A DNA stretch of 64,000 bases from Desulfobacteraceae bacterium UBA2174 (GTDB lineage: Bacteria > Desulfobacterota > Desulfobacteria > Desulfobacterales > UBA2174). Where the stretch lies: assembly GCA_002327445.1 (NCBI GenBank), contig DCWA01000022.1:87445-151444 (forward strand). Direction: 5' to 3'. Position 1 is the stretch's first letter, and each line of letters starts with the position of its first letter. Position numbers and translations under genes: made by a program. The notes under the pieces are model-generated. The model was given only the letters and a program-made list of their open reading frames with translations, had not been told where the DNA came from and did no database searches. This document shows positions 52,001 to 59,831 of the stretch, one piece after another.

Positions 52001-54286
52001 CACGTTCTTGTCTTCTGCGCGAACAAGCTTGTAGCCCTTAGGCGGCACCGCTTCCACGATGTAGTTGCCCGGTTGCAGGCCATTCGGGTTGTTGGTGGCG
52101 TTGTAGCCCGGGAAGGCGAACCCACCGTCGAAGACCGCGTCGCGCACCTGGTTGAAGTTGCGCAGCCCGTCGTAGCACTTGTCCGGTTGGACCGCCGCCG
52201 GATCTGATGGATCGGCGCCCGGGCAGCCATCGGGAAGGCTTTCGACGTCGTCCCAGGAGTCGGTGGTGGTGATGCCAATTGCATCGCCACGATCGAAGAC
52301 ATCTCCTGAACCGTTGCGCTTCACATCTTCAGGTCCCATCGGTGCAGACCCGTCGGCCCATCCGAAGGGATAGTTGTCCACGTCCGCCAGTTCGATGGTG
52401 CCGCTTCCATTTCGATCGGCGATAACCGGCTCATCAGTGACGGGATCAAATACGGACTCGTAGAGCACCACCTGGACCCGGGGAATCCCCGGCTGCCAGG
52501 TCTCGGCACCGTTGTAGCGCGGATCGTCCTCGGCGCGGGTGGTGTCGTAGTACACCATGCCGGAGATGCCGCCACTCTCGTTGGCGCCGTAGGAATTCTT
52601 GCCCCAGTGGATCACGTTGGTCTGGCCCAGGAAGGCCTGGAAGCCCTGGGTCAGGACCTCGCCGGTCTCGGTGCGCGAAAGGTTGTTGCCCGTGTTGGGG
52701 TTGGGATCGGCTTGCGGCTGGGGTGTCAGCCGGTCGTAGGATGGCCAGGTCCACCCGTCGTGGGGCAGCACCTCGCCGCCGGCGTCCACCACGGCGGTCA
52801 TGCCGGTGGCCTTGAAGCGGGCGAAGTCGACTTCCGCCACCAGCCAGGAGAAGAAGGGAAAGACTTCGTCGAAGGCGTAATTGCCCTGGCTGTCGGTTCC
52901 CTTGGAATCGTAAATGGTGCCGTCGCGCCAGCGGATGTTGACCGCCTGTTCGGCCAAACCACCCTCCGTCGGGTCGGGAAACCCGTCCTTGTCATCATCC
53001 CAGAAAACCCGTCCCTGCAGATGGGCGAACCAGTCGAAAACCCCCACGTCGCCCATGTCGACGGCCTGAACACCATCGGTCACCACGATTTGCTCCTGGG
53101 CGAAAACCATGTCCAGGTTGTTGTCCCAGATGGAGAGGGTGTAGCTGCCGGAGGGAACGTTGGGGATGGAAAAGGTCGAGCCATCTCCGCAAGCCTGGGC
53201 CCAAATGCCCACGCCCGCGGCGTCGTTGAGGCCCACGTAACAGTCCGGGAAGGGATGACCCGCCCACATGGTGTAATCCGGCGGGCGGGACATGTGGGTG
53301 CTCACGATCCGGCCCGACACCGTGGCGTCGCCGTGCAGGTCCGGAAACCCGTCGCCGTTGCGGTCCTCGGAGCCGTCCAGCAGCCGCACGAAGCCGAAGT
53401 CGGCATGATGACCGGCCGGACCGAACTCGGTGAAATACGGCGGCTCGTTGGCCTTGACCCAGGCGTCGATGGTCTTGGATCCTTCGATGGTGCTCGTCTG
53501 GATCCAGCCGCCTCCCAGGGGCTGGCTGATGGTGACGCCGTACTTGGCCGGGGGCAGGTTCTTGATGATGGCGATGCCGTGCTCATTGGTCACGATGCGA
53601 CCCACCGTGGCCGTCTGGCCCGGATCGTCGATGCCGTCCAGTGCCGAGTTGACCAGCTGGTTGCCGAAGGCATCCTGGGTGATGGGCCCGCCGTTGGCGC
53701 CGAAACGGCCGCCGGCCTCGGCCAGCTTGATTTCGAAGCCGGCCAGGCCGCGCTCGGCCGGCAGGTCGGGCACGTTGTTGATGGGGTTCATGTCTTCAAA
53801 GACGAAGACCGAAATCTGGGCAGTAGGGGTGGGCAGGCTGTTGAGCGTCACGGTGACCGAGGTGTCCCCGGGACGGATGGGCGCCCCGCCCATGTTGTAT
53901 GCGCCCGGATCGGTCGGGAGCACGGAAATGAAATAGTGGGCATCCGTCTCACCCGTAAAGCCGGCGAGCGCAGCCGCATCATCCACGCTGTTGCCGGTCA
54001 TCACCAGAGGCATGTAGCTCTTGTCGAAATTGAGGCTCAGCGCGCTGGTCGGCTCGGTCTCGCCGGATGTGCCCGGCACATGGTGATAGGTTTCATCCCG
54101 TTCGATGGTGAACCGATAAGGGATGCTCAACGGGTTGCCTTCCCCATCGACGAGATTCACCTCCAGGGCCTGAGCGCCGGAGGTGAAGACGAAGCCCGCG
54201 ATGAGGAGGATCGCCGTCAGCCAGAACCATTTCTGCGCCGATCGTTGGAAAACCGCTGACCGGGTCATTTGTCGTCTGTTGTTCAT
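49091..54286 (-). CDS. Giant secreted protein: SdrD/Cna-B-like domains, TIG domain and right-handed beta-helix
   Basis: Exported protein of 1731 residues (signal peptide ending near AQA, residue 40). The N-terminal 1000 residues hold several SdrD_B/Cna-B-type beta domains with Ca-binding turns (DRNGDGFPDLHGD, DDDKDGFPDPTEGG, DRNGSGTIELADVD). An IPT/TIG-like part (PVINTVSAESNTHGGGPYV) follows, and then a right-handed beta-helix (about 1150-1600) with many Asn/Gly turns (RIEDNYICGNYATGSGGGIG). It ends with a DIGADEFVN motif common at the end of such proteins. Many Cys and Trp are scattered through it. The start is ATG 54286 with GGAGG upstream. First gene of the copper-oxidase series; probably a scaffold or surface matrix protein for those enzymes. 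Confidence 0.85.
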   Translation of the reverse strand: MNNRRQMTRSAVFQRSAQKWFWLTAILLIAGFVFTSGAQALEVNLVDGEGNPLSIPYRFTIERDETYHHVPGTSGETEPTSALSLNFDKSYMPLVMTGNSVDDAAALAGFTGETDAHYFISVLPTDPGAYNMGGAPIRPGDTSVTVTLNSLPTPTAQISVFVFEDMNPINNVPDLPAERGLAGFEIKLAEAGGRFGANGGPITQDAFGNQLVNSALDGIDDPGQTATVGRIVTNEHGIAIIKNLPPAKYGVTISQPLGGGWIQTSTIEGSKTIDAWVKANEPPYFTEFGPAGHHADFGFVRLLDGSEDRNGDGFPDLHGDATVSGRIVSTHMSRPPDYTMWAGHPFPDCYVGLNDAAGVGIWAQACGDGSTFSIPNVPSGSYTLSIWDNNLDMVFAQEQIVVTDGVQAVDMGDVGVFDWFAHLQGRVFWDDDKDGFPDPTEGGLAEQAVNIRWRDGTIYDSKGTDSQGNYAFDEVFPFFSWLVAEVDFARFKATGMTAVVDAGGEVLPHDGWTWPSYDRLTPQPQADPNPNTGNNLSRTETGEVLTQGFQAFLGQTNVIHWGKNSYGANESGGISGMVYYDTTRAEDDPRYNGAETWQPGIPRVQVVLYESVFDPVTDEPVIADRNGSGTIELADVDNYPFGWADGSAPMGPEDVKRNGSGDVFDRGDAIGITTTDSWDDVESLPDGCPGADPSDPAAVQPDKCYDGLRNFNQVRDAVFDGGFAFPGYNATNNPNGLQPGNYIVEAVPPKGYKLVRAEDKNVDFGEEYTPSPLALPAVCVGDDYDVPAYYSLFADTSADFPKPVNAGDPLKECNRKHVYLQSGLNAPAEFFFFTDAPVAAHVKGFILDDLANEFDPNNPNFGEKFAPPWLPVAFYDYNGKEITRVYSDEYGTYNALVPATFTANVASPSGMGPNMLIACMNDPGPIPDPNNPGQFITDPYFRPQYTQFCYTFQYMPGATTYLDTPVLPIAAFAGADQFPLDCEYPDLTPVINTVSAESNTHGGGPYVQVGDVLTITSVGTAIKVRNPAYEPGVDDNRTILRNYGFGISAGTIHLTNGEGIPSGELTVNTWSEGAIDATVQAGTAPGAYQLTVEKSDGTVSPMGVTVTVVNSYSDRTVWAVGPNAAPGATPIQDAIDMAQVGDLILVAPGVYDELVIMYKPVQIQGWGAPSVVINAVKRPGEKVQIWRNKILDILDIDHNIAGVPNDPAAVPGPNRLADLLPGQNVAFDPANNEPGLMTTSEGAGITVLAHNPETAASGTFGLDPNARIDGLSITGADIGGAIVVNGYANYLEISNMKIFANEGHEGGGIQVGHPLLADGPEDAFNDFLSIHHNWISQNGSPNGAPGGIAIYSGADGYRIEDNYICGNYATGSGGGIGHIGLSDQGRIEDNIVVFNQSFNQMPMDIGGGGIAIEGAQVPGQLTAGAGDVIVLSNLIQSNVAGAGDGGGLRLAYVNGLDVEANGPASNRHRIDVFNNIIVNNAAGASGGGMSLKDAVNVRIINNTIAHNDSTATIGALVKEVNPDGSTQSNPQPGAGLVSRAHTPILAVAITGNDRGFSEPSAFDSNIIYRNRQFYWRIDAGTGVGSLLYSGISDLAVQDAPGTPLRQERLNPRYSLLTDTTGYNGNNNVTGPDDPALLFEIPYVNDDGIGGMTSIPEDATPLTAAATDEGGNFIDIRFSPLTLQGDYHIKGNSLAIDVGANLPNNEIDLDTDFDDDPRPRRGVDIGADEFVN

Positions 54287-54407
54287 GGAGGCCTCCTTTT
54301 TTTCTTTGTAAAAGGTTGCGGGAACAAAGCCGCCATTCGATCTAACCAACTGATAAGACACATGAAACGAAAAATTCTGGCCCGGATTTCCAAGCCTGCA
54401 AGGCTCC

Positions 54408-54425
54408 TCTTCAGAAACCGTGCCA
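54408..54425 (-). promoter_or_regulatory. Possible sigma-54 promoter (good -24, weak -12)
   Basis: On the minus strand TGGCACG (54425-54419) matches the -24 consensus perfectly. At the correct spacing the -12 element reads CTGA instead of TTGC, so the invariant C is missing. Leader length to the ATG would be about 115 bases. The adjacent NtrC-family activator with an intact GAFTGA loop makes a sigma-54 promoter expected here. Confidence 0.3.
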
Positions 54426-54539
54426 TCCGGCCGGAAAAGGATTTAGATGATAAATTTAATAGTGATTTGAATAAGTTGAACGATTCGACACGCAAGATCG
54501 CCAACGGCCGAGCCGAAGCCGTGCGCTCATGGCAATCGG

Positions 54540-54610
54540 GTCAAAATGAGGCAGGATGGAGAATTTGATTTGAAATATTGGATAGATGGAGGAACTGTGT
54601 CATTTTGACA
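54540..54610. promoter_or_regulatory. Candidate activator-binding sites (inverted decamers, 60 bp apart)
   Basis: GTCAAAATGA (54540-54549) and TCATTTTGAC (54600-54609) are exact reverse complements with centres 60 bases apart. The second lies inside the small palindrome TGTCATTTTGACA (54598-54610). They are about 115-190 bases upstream of the -24-like element, the usual place for binding sites of NtrC-type activators. Confidence 0.45.
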
Positions 54611-54676
54611 TAGTCCAAATTGCACCAGAGAAAAAACCGTCGGCGTGGACAACCGGGAGCGATTTCGGGCGTGAAA

Positions 54677-56047
54677 TTACTCGATACCGTAGGTTTCGAG
54701 CTTACGGCGCAGGGTGCTGAGGCTGATGCCGAGGATGTGGGCGGCGCGGGATTTGTTGCCGCCGGCGGCCTGGTAGGCTTTGAGGATGTAGCGTTTTTCG
54801 TTCTCGGCCAGGGGGACGATTTCGTCCGCCCCCACCGGAGCATGCTCGGCCGCTGGCTTGTGGTGACGGCGCACCGCTTCGGGCAGATGACAGTTGAACA
54901 ATCCCCGGCAGCGGCCCAGGTTGAGAGCCGCATCGACGATGCCCTTCAACTCGCGGATATTGCCGGGGTATGCATAGTTCATGAGGGATTCCAGGGCATC
55001 CTGTTCGATTTTGCAGGCCGGTGACTGCTTGCAGAAATTGTCGCAGAAGTGCTTCACCAGCAGCGGGATATCATTTGAGCGCTGGCGCAGGGGCGGCAGG
55101 TCGATCCAGGCACCGCGCAGGCGGAAGTAGAGGTCCTTGCGAAACTTCTTGCGGGCCATCAGTTTTTCGAGGTCCTCGTTGGTGGCCGCGATCACCCGGA
55201 TGTCGGCCTGCTGGGGCCTGCTGGAGCCCAGCTTGATGAACTCGCCGCTTTGCAGGACCCGCAGCAGCTTGCCTTGCAGTTCGAGGGGCAGGTTGCCGAT
55301 TTCGTCCAGAAAAAGCGTGCCGCGATGCGTTTCTTCCAGAAAGCCGGCCCGGTCCTTGTCCGCGCCGGTGAAGGCGCCGCGGATGTGGCCGAAAAATTCG
55401 GCACCGAAGAGCGCATGGTCCAGCGAATCCATGTTGATGGCGGTGAACCGTTGGCGCGCCCGCGTGCTGGCCTGGTGGATGGCGCGGGCCAGCAGCTCCT
55501 TGCCGGTTCCCGTTTCGCCGCTGATCAGGATCGGAACGTCGCTGCGGGCGTGCAGCTCGGCTTCCTTGAGGATCCGCTGCATGGGCTCGGATTGGGTGAT
55601 GATGGCCTGGAATGCCTCCCGGTGCGTCAGTTCCGGCGGGGTCTTGCGTTTGCCCAGATCGATGAGGTCGAACAGATGCTGGCGCTCCAGGGCACGGCGC
55701 ACGGACTTGAGCAGTTCTTCCTTGGAGATGGGTTTTACGAGGTAGTCGTAGGCCCCGCTCTTGAGGCAGTCCACCGCCACCCGGGCCTCGTCGATGGCGG
55801 TGACCATGATGCACTCCGTCTGGGGGCTGGCGGCCTTGATCCGGTTCAACAGCTCCAAGCCGGACATGCCGGGCATGGTGATGTCCACCAGCGCGACATC
55901 GAATTCCTCCCCCTGGTCGAAAAGCGCCGCCGCGGCGCGGGGATCGGATTCGACCCGGACGCTGCGGTAGCCGCTGGTGAGCAGTCCCCGGCGGATGCTG
56001 TCGAGAAAGTCCTGTTCGTCGTCGATGACGATGATGTTGGCGTCCAT
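54677..56047 (-). CDS. NtrC-family sigma-54-dependent response regulator
   Basis: Cytoplasmic activator of sigma-54 RNA polymerase, 456 residues. The receiver domain has acidic residues ID-D10-E, phospho-acceptor D55 (VALVDITMPG) and K105 (LVKPI). The AAA+ domain has Walker A GETGTGKE (177-184), GAFTGA (224-229) that contacts sigma-54, Walker B GTLFLDEIGN and the arginine-finger region. The C-terminal Fis-type helix-turn-helix reads NKSRAAHILGISLSTLRRKL. It follows the kinase gene by 61 bases and precedes the secreted block, so it very likely controls that block. Confidence 0.95.
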   Translation of the reverse strand: MDANIIVIDDEQDFLDSIRRGLLTSGYRSVRVESDPRAAAALFDQGEEFDVALVDITMPGMSGLELLNRIKAASPQTECIMVTAIDEARVAVDCLKSGAYDYLVKPISKEELLKSVRRALERQHLFDLIDLGKRKTPPELTHREAFQAIITQSEPMQRILKEAELHARSDVPILISGETGTGKELLARAIHQASTRARQRFTAINMDSLDHALFGAEFFGHIRGAFTGADKDRAGFLEETHRGTLFLDEIGNLPLELQGKLLRVLQSGEFIKLGSSRPQQADIRVIAATNEDLEKLMARKKFRKDLYFRLRGAWIDLPPLRQRSNDIPLLVKHFCDNFCKQSPACKIEQDALESLMNYAYPGNIRELKGIVDAALNLGRCRGLFNCHLPEAVRRHHKPAAEHAPVGADEIVPLAENEKRYILKAYQAAGGNKSRAAHILGISLSTLRRKLETYGIE

Positions 56048-56108
56048 TGCGGCCCGTTATGTGAGATGGCCCCTGCCGGCAAACGGTGCAGGGCCCGGTT
56101 GGTCCGGG

Positions 56109-58451
56109 TCAATCGGCCCGGGGTTGAAATTCCGGCAGGGTCACGGTGAAGGTGCTGCCCAGACCCGGCTGGCTTTCCACGGCGATCATGCCCCCCATGT
56201 CCCGCAGCAGCCGCCGGCAAACGTACAGCCCCAAGCCGGTGCCGCCCTCGTTGTGCTTGGTGGAAAAGAACGGCTCGAAGATCTTCGCGCGCGTCTTCTC
56301 ATCCATCCCGCATCCGTTGTCGGCAACAGTGATCTGCCAGCGTGCCGACGGAGCGGCGGTCCTGGCCGCGGTCAAACGGATCCGGGAATCCTCCTTGTCC
56401 GACGCCTGGGCGGCATTGACGAGCAAATTGATCAGGATCTGTTCCAACGCACCGGGATTGAAATAGATCTCCGGATTTCCCGGCGGCAGTTCGACCTCGA
56501 GGTTCCGAACGGTCTTGCGGATCTTGGAGCTGCACATGGCCAGGGCGCGGTTGACCACCGCCTTCAGGTCCATCCATTTCATGGCGGTGTCCGGTTGGGT
56601 CCGTGCGAATTCCCGCAGGTTGCCGATGAACGCATCGATGCGCTGGGAGCCGTGGGTCAGGTTGTCGAGAAGCTTGAAGACATCCTGGCGAAATTGGGGG
56701 TAGGGCAGCCTCAGGACCTCGAAATCCGGAGTAGCGGCGGCGTGGCGGTCCACGATGGGAAGCAGCTCGTTGAAGTATTCCCTGAGAATCGGCACATTGA
56801 AGGCGATGAAGCTGTTGGGGTTGTTCAGTTCGTGGGCGATGCTGGACACCAGCATCCCCAGGGAGGCCATTTTCTCGCTCTGGATGATCTGCCGCTCCAT
56901 CAGGCGGCTTTCGGTGATGTCATTGATCCGGATGACCGACAGGCCGGTACCGATCTTGTGGTCGGCCACCGGGTAGATCACCACCTGCTCCTGCCGGGTG
57001 GGATCGACGAGCCCCTTCCTCTCGAAGGTCACGGTATGGCCTTGCCCCACGCTCCCGGGGACCTGGCATACCTTGCAGGCCTCGGGGTGGTGCCGCATCA
57101 TCTCGCGGCACGTCAGACCCTTCAGGGCTTCGGTGCCGGCGACACGGTAGTAGCGTGTCGCGGCCGAGTTGACCATCAACACCTTCAGGTCGCGATCGAT
57201 GAGAATCAGGGGATCGGAGATGCCGTCGAACACCGCCTGGAGCATCTCCTGCTGTTCCCGCAGGCGCGCTTCGGCCCGCCGGCGCTCCCGGATCTCGGTC
57301 TTGAGCTGTTCGTTGGAGCGGATGACTTCGGAGGTCCGCTTCGCCACCCGTTCTTCCAGGCGCTCGTTGGTTTGGCGCAACTCTTCTTCCACCCGCATGC
57401 GCTGGATGCCAGCGCCAAGCTGCGTGGCGGCATTCTCCAGCAGCCGGACCGTCTCCAGGGAAATCTGGTTTTCCCGCCGGTCGGCGACGTGGATAAGGCC
57501 GATGATCCGCTTGTCGGCCCGCACGGGAATCAGCGCCACCGACTCGTAGCCGAAACGGTTGCAGTTGGCGCGAAGCAGTTGGCGTTGCGCCCTGTTCATG
57601 CCTTGCAGCAGACGGCTCGTGGCGGGGGTGAAAAACGAGCCGGTGGGAGTGTAGAAGGGCTGGCTCGGATCGGCCTCGCCGCGGATCACCCGGCTGCAGA
57701 GGCAGTGGTCCGAATGGATGGACAGATTGTTCTCCAGGTTCACGAAGGTGTTGCAAAAGCCCTCGATGATGGCGTAGGGAATGTTGCCCGCCTCGTCCAG
57801 CATCCGGATGCCCGCCGCGCTGCAACCCGTCACCGCCTTGATCTCCTGGACGAAAGCGTTGAGGGTGGACTCCAGGTTCGAGAGGGAGTTGACGATTTCC
57901 AGGAACCGGTACGCGGCCTGAAGCGCCTGTTGGGCTTTCTTGAGTTCGCCGATATCCCGGGTGATGGACAGCACGTACGGCTCGCCGTCGATGTCCAGCA
58001 GGGCCGCCGAAATCAGGCCGACGCTGGCGCTGCCGTTCCCCAGGTGCACCCGGGCTTTGAAATTCTGCACCCTCCCGGTGTGTTGCAGCCTGGCCACGAA
58101 ATCCTGCCGCTGCGCCGGGTCGGCCCAGAGGTTGGCCTCCAGGGACGATTTGCCGATAAGCGTGTCCCGGCCGAACCCGCTCAGGGTGGCAAACCCTTGG
58201 TTGACATTGAGAAAGCGCCCGTCCGCCAAGCGGCTGATGGCGATGCCGTCCGGGCTGGTTTCGAAGACCTTGCGAAACAGGGATTCCGCTCGCGCACCCA
58301 CCGCCGCGACAGCCTCATGGAGGGCCTGGTTCTCGATTTCCAGGGCCGCCACGCGCTGCCTCAGGCTCTCGCAGACCGCCCGAAGGTCGGCATCGGTCCC
58401 TTCAGGCGCCGAAGCCTCTTTTCGGATTGAAGATTCGGGTTTGTTTCGCAT
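56109..58451 (-). CDS. PAS-GAF-PAS sensor histidine kinase
   Basis: Cytoplasmic sensor kinase of 780 residues without membrane helices. Order: short coiled coil, PAS (about 55-170), GAF (about 185-350, CSAAGIRMLDE), coiled coil, second PAS (400-515) with Cys/His-rich segment CREMMRHHPEACKVC, HisKA with phospho-acceptor H540 (SSIAHELNNPNSF), and HATPase (NLLVNAAQASDK, VADNGCGMDEKT, GGTGLGLYVCRRL). The Cys-rich second PAS could bind a metal, heme or redox signal; that is inference. It pairs with the adjacent NtrC-family regulator and follows the selenoprotein gene by 39 bases. Confidence 0.93.
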   Translation of the reverse strand: MRNKPESSIRKEASAPEGTDADLRAVCESLRQRVAALEIENQALHEAVAAVGARAESLFRKVFETSPDGIAISRLADGRFLNVNQGFATLSGFGRDTLIGKSSLEANLWADPAQRQDFVARLQHTGRVQNFKARVHLGNGSASVGLISAALLDIDGEPYVLSITRDIGELKKAQQALQAAYRFLEIVNSLSNLESTLNAFVQEIKAVTGCSAAGIRMLDEAGNIPYAIIEGFCNTFVNLENNLSIHSDHCLCSRVIRGEADPSQPFYTPTGSFFTPATSRLLQGMNRAQRQLLRANCNRFGYESVALIPVRADKRIIGLIHVADRRENQISLETVRLLENAATQLGAGIQRMRVEEELRQTNERLEERVAKRTSEVIRSNEQLKTEIRERRRAEARLREQQEMLQAVFDGISDPLILIDRDLKVLMVNSAATRYYRVAGTEALKGLTCREMMRHHPEACKVCQVPGSVGQGHTVTFERKGLVDPTRQEQVVIYPVADHKIGTGLSVIRINDITESRLMERQIIQSEKMASLGMLVSSIAHELNNPNSFIAFNVPILREYFNELLPIVDRHAAATPDFEVLRLPYPQFRQDVFKLLDNLTHGSQRIDAFIGNLREFARTQPDTAMKWMDLKAVVNRALAMCSSKIRKTVRNLEVELPPGNPEIYFNPGALEQILINLLVNAAQASDKEDSRIRLTAARTAAPSARWQITVADNGCGMDEKTRAKIFEPFFSTKHNEGGTGLGLYVCRRLLRDMGGMIAVESQPGLGSTFTVTLPEFQPRAD

Positions 58452-58490
58452 CGCTGGGCTCGAAATCCCGTTGACGGGAATGCCGCGAAC

Positions 58491-59345
58491 TCACCGGGGG
58501 GAGCCTTTCAGCTCCCTTTCGATGGCCTCACGGAAGGCTTCCGGCGTATAGGGGCCAGGGTGGCGCCTGCCGTTGACAAAGACCGTGGGCGTCCCGCGCA
58601 CACCGGCGTTGCGCCCTTCCTGGACGTCCCTCTGGATCAGTCCGGCCATTTCGGGATTTTTCATCAGGTTTTCGAAAGCGGGATCCAACAGGTCCAGTTC
58701 CTTTCGGATCTGCGCCAGGACGGCATCGCTGAGCCGGTCATGCCGCCGGAACAGGCGGTCGTGAAAATCCCAGAATTTGCCCCGCAGATCGGCCGCCATG
58801 GCCGCCACGGCCGCCTTGTAAGCCATCGGGTGGTTGCGCAGGGGATAATTCTTGAAAACCAGTCTCACCTTGCCGGGATGCTGTTCGAGCACCTGCTCGA
58901 GCCGCGACGCCAGGGCCGCGCAGCCCGGTCACTGGAAGTCGCTGAAGGCGGCGATGACGACCGGCGCATCAGAAGGCCCCTTGGACGGAGAACGCTCGTA
59001 ATTGAAGGAATGTTGAAGCGTTACTTCAAGAACCCGGACCTCCCCGGCGGCGCCGCCAATCAGATAGAGGATTCCCTCCTCGGGGCCGGTTTCAATGGCC
59101 TTGGCGCCGGCGCCCACTTCCAGGCGGTCTTTGACGATCCCCTCCCGGGTGCACACCAGCACCTGCCCGACTTCGGTCAGCACGTAGACCCACTGGCCGT
59201 CCAGGGACACCGCCACGTCCAGTGCCGGCTGCGCGATTGAAAAGGTCTGCCGGGTGCGCCATTCGGCCGCTGCCCAGCAAGATGGGGCGAGGCAGAGCCA
59301 TGCCGCTGCCAAGGCCCCTGCGATCCACCGTCTGTCAAGGTTCAT
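58491..59345 (-). CDS. DsbA-like thiol oxidoreductase with in-frame TGA (candidate selenoprotein)
   Basis: Exported 284-residue protein when the TGA at 58931-58929 is read through. It has a signal peptide (ALAAAWLCLAPSCWAAA), a short beta-propeller-like region (WVYVLTEVGQVLVCTREG) and a DsbA/thioredoxin domain: VVIAAFSDFQ-U139-PGC, KVRLVFKNYPLRNHPMAYKA, the helical insert, and cis-Pro loop GVRGTPTVFVNG. The TGA occupies exactly the first Cys of CxxC, giving U-P-G-C with C142. The frame is intact on both sides for 138 and 145 codons, so this is not random decay. A SECIS-like hairpin lies downstream. Likely role: disulfide formation or repair in the periplasm, possibly for the Cys-containing secreted proteins next door. 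Annotation tools would split it in two. Confidence 0.82.
58885..58900 (-). promoter_or_regulatory. SECIS-like hairpin for selenocysteine insertion
   Basis: In the mRNA, UCGAGC-AGGU-GCUCGA forms a perfect six-pair stem whose four-base loop AGGU starts 35 nt after the UGA; further pairs (G-C, C-G, G-C) extend below. The apical GG/U after the stem resembles the E. coli fdhF SECIS loop AGGUCU. The distance is at the long end of what bacterial SECIS elements show. Confidence 0.55.
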
Positions 59346-59524
59346 GACCCATCCACTTCTTGATGGTTGGGGTTGCCGCCGAACGGGTTCAGGGCTTTCG
59401 CGGATGCCGATAAATGGCGTCATTATCGAACCCGTCCCGACAAAAGTCAAAATTTTTATCGGCGGGGGCAAGCCCGTCTTGAACGTCGAGGGCATTTCGC
59501 CGGAAGGGGCAAGGCATGGATCAA

Positions 59525-59650
59525 AGGCCTGCGGATCCCTCGTCGTAAACTCCTCGGGATGACAAAAGGGGGCGTTTCGAAATGACACTTGTTTCAGTTG
59601 TCATTCCGAGCGTAAGAGAGGAATCTGCAGTTGAGAAGATCGTCGGGAAA
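59525..59650. repeat. REP-like repeat pair upstream of the selenoprotein gene
   Basis: GATCCCTCGTCG..CTCCTCGGGATGACA (about 59534-59573) and TGTCATTCCGAGCG..GAGGAATCTGCAG (about 59599-59632) face each other, the same family as at 9.0, 11.1 and 11.4 kb. They lie in the divergent region 59346-59831, which otherwise shows no gene; false coding starts for the DsbA-like gene extend into it. Confidence 0.8.
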
Positions 59651-59831
59651 CGGTGACATCCGGCAAGAGAAATGGCTGAGCTCCTTACTTTGACGGAGCC
59701 CTGAAGCCCTTGTGAATACCGCTTCCAACCGCGGCCCGATTGCCGTATTCTGCTGCCGGTGGGTCAATTCATTTTTCTCCGTTCTGGTTTTGCCAATCGA
59801 TGCGGCAAGCGGATCCGACAAGGGAGGAGCC

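Larger units (their letters stand above)
54287..54676. other. Control region of the secreted copper-oxidase series
   Basis: A 390-base stretch, richer in A/T than its surroundings, between the NtrC-family regulator gene and the giant secreted protein gene. It contains a -24-like element and an inverted decamer pair, listed separately. The plus-strand frame 54269-54568 lacks a ribosome-binding site and similarity and is not treated as a gene. Confidence 0.55.

Noticed and set aside
49571..52207. An 878-codon plus-strand frame within the giant secreted protein gene
   Set aside because: Shadow of Asn/Gly/Asp-rich codons on the other strand; no ribosome-binding site or domain.
54269..54568. A 99-codon plus-strand frame upstream of the secreted block
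   Set aside because: No ribosome-binding site, overlaps the start of the giant protein gene and covers the presumed control region.
55977..58430. An 817-codon plus-strand frame opposite the histidine kinase
   Set aside because: Shadow frame; the kinase motifs on the minus strand are unambiguous.
38976..59345. TGA read generally as Trp or another amino acid
   Set aside because: Many intact genes in the window end in TGA at the expected length (for example narI-type, hpt-linked and lap genes), so the standard code applies.
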